Of a DNA stretch of 37,051 bases, positions 8,534 through 19,115 are shown one piece after another. The notes under the pieces are model-generated. The model was given only the letters and a program-made list of their open reading frames with translations, searched no databases and was not told the DNA's origin. A program made the position numbers and the translations under genes. The DNA is taken from NCBI GenBank assembly GCA_022340425.1, contig JAJDNY010000151.1, positions 1 through 37,051 on the forward strand. Reading direction: 5' to 3'. Source of the stretch: Desulfobacteraceae bacterium. GTDB lineage: Bacteria > Desulfobacterota > Desulfobacteria > Desulfobacterales > JAABRJ01. Positions within the stretch are counted from its first letter, which is position 1. Each line of letters starts with the position of its first letter.

Positions 8534-9547
8534 TCAGGCCCAGACGCCGGCAATCCGGGCACCGCACGTCGGACAGGCGCCGTCGGTGAGGCGGTTTTGG
8601 CGGACGGTGAACCCCCTGCGCGCGATGAGCAGCTCGCTGCACGCCGGGCAGTAGGTGTTTTCACCGGGGTCGCCGGGGATGTTGCCGGTGTAGACATGGC
8701 GCAATCCGGCTTCCATCCCGATCTGGCGTGCGCGGCGCAGGGTTTCCAGCGGCGTGGGCGGCCGGTCGCGCATCTTGTAAGTGGGGTAAAAAGCGGTCAC
8801 GTGCCAGGGGGTCTCAGGCCCTGTGGCGTGCAGGAATTGGGCGATGTCCCGCAGCTCGGCGTCGGAATCGTTCAGACCCGGGATGACCAGGGTCGTCACC
8901 TCCACCCAGACCCCCAGGGACTTCATGCGGGCGATGGTCTCCAGCACCGGCTTGAGCCTGGCCTTGCAGACCTTGCGGTAGAAATCATCGGAAAAGCTCT
9001 TCAGGTCGATGTTGTCGCCGTCGAGGACCTCCGCCATCACGCTGGCCGAGGCTTCGGTCATAAAGCCGTTTGAAACGAAGACGTTGCGCAGGCCCTTTTC
9101 CCGGGCCAGCAGGGCCGTGTCGTAGCAGAACTCGGCGAAGATCGTCGGTTCGGTATAGGTGTAGGCGATGGAGGCCGAAGCGCTGGCCTGGGCATGGGCG
9201 ACCACCTCCTCCGGCGCCATGGGCTCGCCGGCGATCTCGTTGTCGTGGCGCCGGGGGTACTGCGAAATATCGTAGTTTTGGCAGTGCTGGCAGCGGAAGT
9301 TGCACCCCACCGTGGCGATGGAGAAGGAGCGGGTACCGGGCAGGAAATGGTAAAGCGGTTTTTTTTCGATGGGGTCGGCGTTGTTGGCGATGAGGCGGCC
9401 GTAGACCAGGGAGTAGAGCGTGCCGGATCGGTTTTCGCGGACCCCGCAGATTCCCCGCCGGCCCGGATCGATGGTGCACTCGTGGGCGCAGAGGTGGCAC
9501 TTGACCTTGTCATCGCGCAACTTGTCGAAAAATCTGGCCGGATGCAT
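8534..9547 (-). CDS. amrS: AmmeMemoRadiSam system radical SAM enzyme
   Basis: The protein has 337 residues. The radical SAM CxxxCxxC appears as GCNFRCQHCQNYDISQYP (~residues 80-95). It is preceded by the family's extra N-terminal cysteine set CHLCAHEC (~17-24) and GRRGICGVREN, and followed by a C-terminal zinc-ribbon-like tail (CPACSELL, then CPTCGARI). This N-terminal arrangement and TEPTIFAEFCYD are typical of AmrS, the radical SAM member of the AMMECR1/MEMO1/radical SAM trio, which is related to pyruvate formate-lyase activases. The usual AMMECR1 and MEMO partners are not in this window. The start at 9547 follows a GGGAGGGG sequence; the longer frame to 9601 is not supported. The system's physiological substrate is not established as far as I know. 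Confidence 0.88.
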   Translation of the reverse strand: MHPARFFDKLRDDKVKCHLCAHECTIDPGRRGICGVRENRSGTLYSLVYGRLIANNADPIEKKPLYHFLPGTRSFSIATVGCNFRCQHCQNYDISQYPRRHDNEIAGEPMAPEEVVAHAQASASASIAYTYTEPTIFAEFCYDTALLAREKGLRNVFVSNGFMTEASASVMAEVLDGDNIDLKSFSDDFYRKVCKARLKPVLETIARMKSLGVWVEVTTLVIPGLNDSDAELRDIAQFLHATGPETPWHVTAFYPTYKMRDRPPTPLETLRRARQIGMEAGLRHVYTGNIPGDPGENTYCPACSELLIARRGFTVRQNRLTDGACPTCGARIAGVWA

Positions 9548-9633
9548 GGCCCCCCTCCCTGGTGGTTGAAGCAACCGTTTCAAATGCCGACGGGCGGGCA
9601 CGCCCTTTGGTCCGGGGCTGCCGCGCCGGGGCT

Positions 9634-10164
9634 TCAGGCCGGTTTGACAGTGCTGGCCTGGGGACCCTTCTCCCCCACCGACTCCACGAAGCGCACCCTC
9701 TCACCGGCGGCAAGTTGTGCGAAAATGCCGCCCACCACACTGTTTTGATGAAAGTAGATTTCCCGGCCGTCGGCTGCGGCCAGAAACCCGTAGCCCTCCT
9801 CGGGAAAAATGCGGCTGATCACCGCGAATGGCCCCTCTTCGTGGTACTTCACGTCCTGGCGCTGCCGGCTGATGAATTTCTGGATCTGGCGGGCGGCGCT
9901 TTCAAAGGCCCGGTTAATAGCGGCGTAAAGGTCTTCATGGGGCTCCTTCTTGACCACGATCTCGCTGCCGGGAACCGAAATCGTGATCCGGACGTTGTAG
10001 AGCACCCCTTTTTGCTGCCGCTGATGCGGGATTTCCACCACCACGTCACAGCGGATGATCCTATCGAACATGCGCTCGAGTTTGTCGGCGCGCTCTCGAA
10101 TGGCGGTTTCGATGGCATCGGTGAGGTCAAAATTGCGGGAAGTAATCTGAAGCGGGATGTTCAT
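9634..10164 (-). CDS. Ribosome hibernation factor (HPF/RaiA) fused to a cold-shock domain
   Basis: The protein has 176 residues. Residues 1-~105 are an S30AE/HPF domain: MNIPLQITSRNFDLTDAIET, then DKLERMFDRIIRCDVVVEI, then EDLYAAINRAFESAARQIQK. Residues ~115-172 are an OB-fold cold-shock domain, with GPFAVISRIFPEEGYGFLAA, IYFHQNSVV and GERVRFVESVGEKGPQAS. HPF domains bind the 30S decoding region and silence ribosomes; the added cold-shock domain should bind single-stranded RNA. The ATG at 10164 sits behind AGGAGGTGA. The usual RNP-1 K-G-F/Y-G-F-I is altered to EGYGFL, with weaker aromatic conservation. Such fusions exist in other proteobacteria; the combined role is not established. Confidence 0.88.
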   Translation of the reverse strand: MNIPLQITSRNFDLTDAIETAIRERADKLERMFDRIIRCDVVVEIPHQRQQKGVLYNVRITISVPGSEIVVKKEPHEDLYAAINRAFESAARQIQKFISRQRQDVKYHEEGPFAVISRIFPEEGYGFLAAADGREIYFHQNSVVGGIFAQLAAGERVRFVESVGEKGPQASTVKPA

Positions 10165-10519
10165 CCTGTCACCTCCTGAGGGTAAAGGCGGGGGTGCGGC
10201 AATTGACCGGTCATGGGAGCACAGTGGCCGCATGACCCCCTGATCGATATCCATAACTGCCTTTTGCCCTTGAAAATAATACCGATTGCCGTGTTGTGCG
10301 CGAACTTTTTTTTGGGGTTGACCACAGGGGCGGGGACCTTGGCCGCGACGACCGCTACCGCCCGTCGGGTGGTCTGAGGCGCTGGGTAGCAACCGATAGG
10401 CCACGCCGCTGGCGGGCTGCAGCAGAGGCCCAGCGCCTGCCCCGCTGCACGCACGCCTGAACGGGGCCCATTGCAAAAGCAGCATGCCCCCGAAAGGGGC
10501 TGCGCGGCGCACGCCAGGG
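10165..10519. other. Intergenic region upstream of the HPF-CSD gene
   Basis: 355 bp between the THUMP gene and the HPF-CSD gene, both minus strand. It contains a candidate minus-strand promoter: -10 TATTAT (complement of 10276-10281), 17 nt, and a weak -35 TTCGCG (complement of 10299-10304), which would give a leader of about 105 nt. No small ORF with a convincing ribosome-binding site was seen. Confidence 0.4.
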
Positions 10520-11059
10520 TCAATCGAGCCCTAAAAATGGATACGCGTCCAGCTCGGCGCGCGTCCAGAGCGACAGACCGCCTTCGGTTCCCAGGGTTTC
10601 GACGGCCACGATGGCATCCGGCCGATCGAAGTTGATCCGCCCCGGAGTCCCGGCCTTTTCCAGCTGCGCCAGGATGACATCGTCCAGCAGACGCTCCACC
10701 TCCGGGCTTGAAAGGCGGCCCTTAAACCCCCTGCGGTGCATCCGGACGTGAAACCCCTTGCCCGCCAGTTGCGGCGCCAGCCGGCCGGCGATCCGCCGGG
10801 CGCCATCTTCGAAGTCTTCGGGGCTCTGGAAGTTGAAGCGCTGGGTGACCGGTATCACCCGCGACAGCGCGTTAAACGTCTCGGGGTGGGCCGCAGCTTG
10901 GAGACGGAGGGTCTCCAGCATCAGCAGGATGTCGTCCGCCAGCAGCACCAGCACGTTGAAATAACGGGTGCCCGCAACCGGCCCGAAACGCTGCAGCAGT
11001 TCACGGCAGCGCCGAAAACCGTTTTCATGGGCCGTGGCGATCACGTTCCACTCCCCCAT
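10520..11059 (-). CDS. THUMP-domain protein
   Basis: The protein has 179 residues. The pattern of an N-terminal segment (WNVIATAHENGFRRCRELLQ) followed by TRYFNVLVLLADDILLML, RVIPVTQRFNF and GKGFHVRMHRRGFKGRL resembles stand-alone THUMP proteins related to archaeal/eukaryotic Tan1 and the THUMP of ThiI. Those bind tRNA acceptor ends and present the substrate to a modifying enzyme. There is no attached catalytic domain here. The C-terminal GRINFDRPDAIVAVETLG is also seen in THUMP domains (the strand-turn DPDVVV position). GGAG lies upstream of the ATG at 11059. The tRNA modification it serves is unknown, and no adjacent methyltransferase or acetyltransferase gene is present. Confidence 0.75.
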   Translation of the reverse strand: MGEWNVIATAHENGFRRCRELLQRFGPVAGTRYFNVLVLLADDILLMLETLRLQAAAHPETFNALSRVIPVTQRFNFQSPEDFEDGARRIAGRLAPQLAGKGFHVRMHRRGFKGRLSSPEVERLLDDVILAQLEKAGTPGRINFDRPDAIVAVETLGTEGGLSLWTRAELDAYPFLGLD

Positions 11060-11128
11060 CGGCGACTCCGCAATGGCAGCGCCCCCAGCGGCGGCCGGTT
11101 GACGATCCCGCCGGGGGCGTGTGTGGGG

Positions 11129-11296
11129 TCAGGGTGCACCGGGCCGGGTCAAATCGAAGATCCAGCGCTTGCCTTCGTCGGGCGTCACCTCGCGCATTTT
11201 CTCTCCGCAGCACACCAGCTCGCCTTCGCCGCCCTGGACAATGGCGGCGATGTTGCCGCATTTGTCGCATTTGAAGACCTGACCTTTTTTTGTCAT
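11129..11296 (-). CDS. Desulforedoxin-like mini-protein (55 aa)
   Basis: This short gene encodes 55 residues: KKGQVFKCDKCGNIAAIVQ, then GGEGELVCCGEKMREVTPD. The Cys spacing CxxC plus CC is the rubredoxin-like Fe(SCys)4 centre of desulforedoxin and of the N-terminal domain of desulfoferrodoxin; here the C-terminal superoxide-reductase domain is absent. The start is well supported: AGGAGGTG lies 4 nt before the ATG at 11296. Its likely role is a small electron carrier or redox sensor in the cytoplasm. It is 69 bp upstream of the THUMP gene on the same strand. The tail (KRWIFDLTRPGAP) differs from the reference desulforedoxin, which is about 36 residues. Confidence 0.82.
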   Translation of the reverse strand: MTKKGQVFKCDKCGNIAAIVQGGEGELVCCGEKMREVTPDEGKRWIFDLTRPGAP

Positions 11297-11602
11297 GGCA
11301 CACCTCCTGATTTTGGGGTTTCAGCCAAAGGCAAGGCATCCAAGTCGTAAAGGCATCGAGGTCTTGCCGCAATCCAAAAGCGAAATCGCTCCCATGGGGA
11401 GTTTTCTTAATATTATTTTACCCCACAGCGAAATTATTACCATAGGGCCGAATCTTATTTGAGATGGGGAATCCACCCAAAAATGTGTCTTTCCCCTATT
11501 TTGGGCGAATCGCTGCCGGACAGGCAAGGGCCGTCATGGGGGGAATTCGGGATGAATCGGAGGATCGGTTTGCGCACCGAAAAAAAACGCTGCGGGCAGG
11601 CC
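11297..11602. other. AT-richer intergenic region with an imperfect 20-nt direct repeat
   Basis: 306 bp between the PurF-like gene (upstream on the minus strand) and the desulforedoxin-like gene. Two related 20-mers, GCGAAATCGCTCCCATGGGG (11380-11399) and GCGAAATTATTACCATAGGG (11428-11447), flank an AT-rich core (11401-11420) in which TAAAAT on the minus strand could be a -10 element. They may be paired regulator sites for the desulforedoxin-like gene. A T-tract follows the PurF-like stop on the minus strand (complement of 11580-11587), but I see no good terminator stem before it. Confidence 0.4.
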
Positions 11603-13006
11603 TCAGAAGTGGCTGGATCCATCCCAGCAGTGGGTGCAGAGCTGGGATTTCGGCAATCCGATGGCCGCCACCAGGTCATCCAGGCGCTGGAACTTGAGCG
11701 AGGTCAAGCGCAGGTTGCGCCGGATGCGCTCAACCATCGCCAGGTTGCGTCGGCTGCCGGCGGCGGCGTAGTCCTCCAGATGGCGACTGGCACCGTTTTC
11801 CAGCTCGTGGATCATTTTACGGCCGGCCAGATCCAGGGTGGAGCGCGAGGTGGAAAAATTGAGGAAGTCGCAGGGATACACCAGCGTGGGGGATGCCGGG
11901 CGCATGTGGACTTCGGCGGCCCCCAGGTCGAAGAGCACCTGGACGTTGCCCTTGAGCTGGGTGCCGCGCACGATGGAGTCTTCGCAGAAAAGGAGCCGCT
12001 GGCCTTCAATCAGGCGACGGATCGGAATCAGCTTCATGCGGGCCACGAGATCGCGCAGCGACTGGCTCTGGGGCATGAAGCTGCGCGGCCAGGTGGGGGT
12101 ATACTTAACGAAGGGCCGCACGTAGGGGACTTTTTTCTCGTTGGCGTAGCCGATGGCGTGTCCGATGCCGGAATCGGGAATACCGGCGACGCAGTCGATC
12201 GCGACGCTGTCGTTTTGGGCCAGGGCCCGCCCGCAGCGGTTGCGGACCGCTTCCACGTTGATGCCCTCGTAGTCCGAGGCCGGGTAACCGTAATAGACCC
12301 AGAGAAAGGCGCAGATCTGCATCTCCCTGCCCGGCGGGTTGACCGGCGCCACCCCCTCGGGGGTCAGCAACACCGTTTCACCAGGTCCCAGGAAGCGCTC
12401 GATGTCATAGCCCAGGTTGGGAAAGGCGCACGATTCCGACGCGGCCGCATAGGCGCCGGCCTCGTGGCCGATCACCACGGGGGTGCGCCCCAGGCGGTCG
12501 CGGGCGGCGTAAACACCGTGGTCGGTCAAAAGCAACAGCGAGCAGGAGCCCTGGATCGCCTCCTGGGCATGCCGGATGCCGGCCGCAAAAGAGTCCTCGG
12601 CGCAGATCAGCATGGCCACCATTTCGGTGGGGTTGGTCTTGCCGTTGGCGGTTTCGGTGAAATGCAGGCGCCGTTTGAAGGCCTTGCGCTCCAGTTCGGC
12701 CATGTTGTTGATCCGAGCGACGGTGACCAGGGCGAAGTTTCCCAGGTGGGAGCCGATCACCAGGGGCTGGGGGTCGGTGTCGCTGATCACGCCGATCCCG
12801 GTGCGGCCCGCGAACTTGGCCAGATCGGGTTCGAACTTGGAGCGAAAATAGTCGTTCTCGATGCTGTGAATCGAACGCGTGATCCCGTCGGGGCCCTTGA
12901 CGGCCATGCCGCCGCGGCGGGTGCCGAGGTGGAAGTGATAATCCGTCCCGTAGAAGATATCCGTCACGCAATCCGAGGTCGAAACCGCGCCGAAAAACCC
13001 ACCCAT
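11603..13006 (-). CDS. PurF-like amidophosphoribosyltransferase paralogue lacking the catalytic cysteine
   Basis: The protein has 467 residues. Class II glutamine amidotransferase-like N-terminal half (LGTRRGGMAVKG; GVISDTDPQPLV; LLLLTDHGVYAARDRLGR) and phosphoribosyltransferase half (VDCVAGIPDSG-type start seen as AIDCVAGIPDSGIGHAIGYA; PRPP loop FCEDSIVRGTQLK at ~residue 340). In PurF the mature N-terminus is Cys1 of MCGI; this protein begins MGGFFGAVS, so the Ntn nucleophile is glycine. By contrast the cysteines matching the 4Fe-4S ligands of Bacillus PurF are kept: QICAFLW (~231), YPCDFLN (~378) and CTHCWDG (~455). The start at 13006 follows AAGGT. It is divergent from carB. It may be an ammonia-dependent PRPP amidotransferase or a regulatory paralogue; related MGGFFG-type proteins occur in other anaerobes. 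Confidence 0.85.
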   Translation of the reverse strand: MGGFFGAVSTSDCVTDIFYGTDYHFHLGTRRGGMAVKGPDGITRSIHSIENDYFRSKFEPDLAKFAGRTGIGVISDTDPQPLVIGSHLGNFALVTVARINNMAELERKAFKRRLHFTETANGKTNPTEMVAMLICAEDSFAAGIRHAQEAIQGSCSLLLLTDHGVYAARDRLGRTPVVIGHEAGAYAAASESCAFPNLGYDIERFLGPGETVLLTPEGVAPVNPPGREMQICAFLWVYYGYPASDYEGINVEAVRNRCGRALAQNDSVAIDCVAGIPDSGIGHAIGYANEKKVPYVRPFVKYTPTWPRSFMPQSQSLRDLVARMKLIPIRRLIEGQRLLFCEDSIVRGTQLKGNVQVLFDLGAAEVHMRPASPTLVYPCDFLNFSTSRSTLDLAGRKMIHELENGASRHLEDYAAAGSRRNLAMVERIRRNLRLTSLKFQRLDDLVAAIGLPKSQLCTHCWDGSSHF

Positions 13007-13173
13007 CCCGTTACCTTTTTTTCCGCAACGCGCCGGAAGGCGGCGTTGGTTGTGAGCGGCGGGGCACACCTGAAAATGGCCGCCCCGGAGCCGCACCGTC
13101 CACCCGCCCCGGGGCGGCGGTGCCGCCGCCGCGGGCCAAATCCCTGCCGTCTTGCCCCCTCCTGTTAATCTTT

Positions 13174-13191
13174 CTTTACAAAAATGTAAAG
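13174..13191. promoter_or_regulatory. Inverted repeat CTTTACA-AAAA-TGTAAAG in the purF-like/carB divergent region
   Basis: A perfect 7-bp inverted repeat with a 4-nt spacer lies in the 261-bp divergent interval. Each strand also carries TTTACA, a 5/6 match to a -35 box, but neither strand has a good -10 at the right distance. It could be an operator or overlapping divergent -35 elements. Which gene it controls cannot be told. Confidence 0.35.
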
Positions 13192-13267
13192 CCACGCTAA
13201 GTCACTCGGTGATCTTTTCACCCCCACCCCTGCCTGCCCAGCGCGCAGCCCTGCGAAAGGAGCTCAG

Positions 13268-16462
<3,195 letters not shown>

Positions 16463-16471
16463 GGGCGATTT

Positions 16472-16588
16472 TCAAACGGTGGTCAAAAGCCACCTGATCA
16501 GGCGCGCCAGCACCAGGGTGGCGGCCAGGCCGCCCAGCCAGAGGGCGGCAAACCAGAGCCACTGGCGATGTTTTTTGCTGAGGGCCAT
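16472..16588 (-). CDS. Tiny single-pass membrane protein, DUF2474-like (cytochrome bd accessory)
   Basis: This short gene encodes 38 residues: a basic start (MALSKKHRQW), one membrane helix rich in Trp/Leu/Ala (LWFAALWLGGLAATLVL), then ARLIRWLLTTV. The size and W-x-LW-G-R pattern resemble DUF2474 proteins found behind cydAB, and functionally CydX/CydS mini-subunits of cytochrome bd. The longer in-frame start at 16669 is rejected because it lies inside a strong terminator. The gene therefore lies just beyond the cydB terminator, with no clear Shine-Dalgarno sequence, and converges with carB (9 bp between stops). Expression would need read-through or its own promoter. Confidence 0.5.
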   Translation of the reverse strand: MALSKKHRQWLWFAALWLGGLAATLVLARLIRWLLTTV

Positions 16589-16643
16589 ATTGCGGAGGTG
16601 GTTTTCGGTTGAGGCGTGGGGCGCCCACAGGGCGAAACCCCGT

Positions 16644-16683
16644 AAAAAAACCGCCGGCCGGAGCGCCATCCTCCGGCCGGCGG
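16644..16683 (-). terminator. Rho-independent terminator after cydB
   Basis: A perfect 13-bp GC-rich stem (16651-16663, CCGCCGGCCGGAG, pairing with 16671-16683) encloses a 7-nt loop. On the minus strand it is followed directly by seven T residues (complement of 16644-16650). It starts 17 nt after the cydB stop. Confidence 0.9.
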
Positions 16684-16699
16684 CCGTTGCGGCCGTGGC

Positions 16700-17719
16700 T
16701 CAATAGGCACTTTCGTGGGAGGCCTTGCCCCTGAAAAGATAGTAGCAAAAGCCGGTGTAGGCCAGCACCAGCGGCAGCAGGATGACGGTGCCCACGAGCA
16801 GCAACGATTGGGAGGTCGGTGCTGCAGCCGCCTGCCGGAAGGTGACTTCAAAGGGCACCAGCCAGGGCCAGAGGCTGATCCCCAGGCCGATATAGCCCAT
16901 CAGAAAGACCCCGAGGCTCATCAAAAAGGGCCGGTACTCCTCACCCCGGTGCAGATCGCGCCAAATCAGGACAAAAAGCGCTGCGGTCACCAGGGGCACG
17001 GGCAGCAGATAATAGAGGTTGGGCACGCTGAACCACAGCGCCCGCACGTCGGCATTCATCATCGGCATGCTGAGGCTGACGATCCCCAGAAACACCCCCA
17101 CGTAGCCAAGCACGTAGCCCGCGCTGCGGCGCGCCCACTCCTGGGTGCCCTGATCGGTTTTCATCACCAGCCAGGTGGCCCCCAGCAGCGCGTAACCGAA
17201 CACCAGCGCGACCCCCGTCATGACGCTGTATGCATTCAGCCAGTCGAAGGCCCCGCCGGCAAAGCTGCGCCCGCTGACCTTGACGCCCTGCACGAAGGCC
17301 CCCAGGATCATGCCCTGCATCAGGGTGGCCACCAGCGAGCCGAAGTGGAAGGCGTAGTCCCAGACGCGCCGCGACCGGTCGTGGGCCTTGAAGCGGAATT
17401 CAAACGCGACCCCGCGGAAAATCAGCCCCAGCAGCATGATGATCACCGGGATGTAGAGGGCCGGCATCAGGATCGCGTAGGCCAGGGGAAAGGCCGCAAA
17501 CAACCCCCCGCCGCCCAGCACCAGCCAGGTCTCGTTGCCGTCCCAGAAGGGCGCGATGGAGTTCATCATGCGATCGCGGCATTGATCCGAGGGGGCGAAG
17601 GGAAAGAGGATCCCGATCCCCAGGTCGAACCCATCCAGCAGGACGTAAAGAAAAATAGCCGTTCCAATCAGGCCGAACCAGATCAGCTGCAGATCCAGAA
17701 AACTCTCGAAACTAAACAT
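16700..17719 (-). CDS. cydB: Cytochrome bd quinol oxidase subunit II
   Basis: The protein has 339 residues with about eight or nine membrane helices. The family signature GNETWLVLGGGGLFAAFPLAYA is present at ~residues 57-78, as are the N-terminal LDGFDLGIGILFPF and the C-terminal SLWPWLVP segment. It pairs with CydA in the heme b558/b595/d oxidase that reduces oxygen to water with quinol; in anaerobes this mainly serves oxygen protection. I chose the ATG at 17719, which follows AAAGGAGG; the longer frame starts at 17740. It overlaps the cydA stop by 8 nt, indicating coupled translation, and is followed by a strong terminator. Confidence 0.96.
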   Translation of the reverse strand: MFSFESFLDLQLIWFGLIGTAIFLYVLLDGFDLGIGILFPFAPSDQCRDRMMNSIAPFWDGNETWLVLGGGGLFAAFPLAYAILMPALYIPVIIMLLGLIFRGVAFEFRFKAHDRSRRVWDYAFHFGSLVATLMQGMILGAFVQGVKVSGRSFAGGAFDWLNAYSVMTGVALVFGYALLGATWLVMKTDQGTQEWARRSAGYVLGYVGVFLGIVSLSMPMMNADVRALWFSVPNLYYLLPVPLVTAALFVLIWRDLHRGEEYRPFLMSLGVFLMGYIGLGISLWPWLVPFEVTFRQAAAAPTSQSLLLVGTVILLPLVLAYTGFCYYLFRGKASHESAY

Positions 17720-19115
17720 TCCCGCCTCCTTTTTCAGCAACCATGCCAGTGACCAGGGGCGGCTCCTTGACGCCGTGGGAACCGTAGAGGTCCTCTTCGG
17801 TATCCGGCCCCTTGCGGATCAGCTTGACGATGTAGTAGGTGCCGGCGCCAAAAATGAAGCCATAGGTGAGGACAAAGGCGGCCAGCGATATGACGATGGG
17901 TTCCCCGTTGAGGGGTGAAATGGCCTCCACGGTGCGCATGACCTCAAAGACAATATAGGGCTGGCGGCCGATCTCGGTGACGAACCACCCCGCCAGGACG
18001 GCGATGAAGCCGGCGGGGGCAAGCGCCATGCACCAGTACTGAAACCAGCGTGTGTCGAAGAGGCGTTTTTTGAGGAAAAGCACCAGACCCATCAGACCGG
18101 TCAGAATCATGAGGGTCCCGATGCCCACCATGATGCGGAAAGACCAGAAGACCGAAGCCACCGGCGGGCGCTCTTCGCGGGGCCAGGCCGTCAAGCCCTT
18201 GACCTCGCCGTCCAGTTCGTGGGTGAGGATCAGGCTGGAGAGTTTGGGGATTTCGATGGCGTAGCGGGTGGCCTCGGCCTCCGCGTCCGGCCAGCCGAAA
18301 AGCACCAGCGGCGCCCCGCTGCGGGTTTCCCAGAGGCCCTCCATGGCGGCCACCTTGGCCGGCTGATGCGCGAGGGTGTTGAGCCCGTGAAGGTCGCCGA
18401 CCAGCAGCTGCAGGGGGGCGACGACAATCGCCATGATCATCGCCATCCCCAGCATGATGCGGGCGTGGGGCACGTGGCGGTCGCGGGCGAGATAATACCC
18501 GCCCACCCCGGCGGCCACGAAGGCGGTGGTCAGATAGGCGGCGGTCACCATGTGGGCGAAGCGGTAGGGAAACGACGGGTTGAAGATCACCGCCAGCCAG
18601 TTGGTGGGGTACAGCAGCCCGTCTTCACCGCTGGAAAACCCTTGGGGGGTCTGCATCCAGCTGTTGGCCGAGAGAATCCAGAAAGCGGAGATCAGGGTGC
18701 CGGCGGCCACGATCAGGGTGGCGGCGAAATGCATCTTGGGGCTGACCCGGTTCCAGCCGAAGAGCATCACCCCCAGGAACGAGGCCTCCAGGAAAAAGGC
18801 CGTCAGCACCTCGTAGCCCAAAAGCGGCCCGAGCACATTGCCGACCCGATCCGAGAACACCGACCAGTTGGTGCCGAACTGAAAGGACATGACCACGCCG
18901 GATACCACCCCCATGCCGAAGGTGACCGCAAAGATCTTGACCCACATGCGGTAGGTTTCGGCATAGACCGGGTTGCCGGTCTTCAGCCAGCGCCATTCCA
19001 GGACCGCCAGCCAGCTGGCCAGACCGATGGTGAAGGCCGGGAAGAGAATGTGAAACGATACCGTGAATGCAAACTGAACACGCGCCAGGATGACCGGATC
19101 TAAATTTTCAAACAT
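17712..19115 (-). CDS. cydA: Cytochrome bd quinol oxidase subunit I
   Basis: The protein has 467 residues. Heme-ligand histidine near the N-terminus is seen as SFHILFPAF (His22), a second at FAHMVTAAY (~186), and the methionine ligand region as FWSFRIMVGIG. The conserved acidic helix reads YEVLTAFFLEASFLGVMLFG and the quinol-site GRQPY is at TEIGRQPYIVFEVMRT. The Q-loop is short compared with E. coli CydA (522 residues), so this belongs to the short Q-loop type. The start at 19115 has AGAGGT upstream; the longer frame to 19556 is noncoding leader. Confidence 0.96.
   Translation of the reverse strand: MFENLDPVILARVQFAFTVSFHILFPAFTIGLASWLAVLEWRWLKTGNPVYAETYRMWVKIFAVTFGMGVVSGVVMSFQFGTNWSVFSDRVGNVLGPLLGYEVLTAFFLEASFLGVMLFGWNRVSPKMHFAATLIVAAGTLISAFWILSANSWMQTPQGFSSGEDGLLYPTNWLAVIFNPSFPYRFAHMVTAAYLTTAFVAAGVGGYYLARDRHVPHARIMLGMAMIMAIVVAPLQLLVGDLHGLNTLAHQPAKVAAMEGLWETRSGAPLVLFGWPDAEAEATRYAIEIPKLSSLILTHELDGEVKGLTAWPREERPPVASVFWSFRIMVGIGTLMILTGLMGLVLFLKKRLFDTRWFQYWCMALAPAGFIAVLAGWFVTEIGRQPYIVFEVMRTVEAISPLNGEPIVISLAAFVLTYGFIFGAGTYYIVKLIRKGPDTEEDLYGSHGVKEPPLVTGMVAEKGGGNV

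Noticed and set aside
11459-13168. 569-codon plus-strand open frame opposite the PurF-like gene
   Set aside because: Shadow frame; the PurF-like family features are all on the minus strand.
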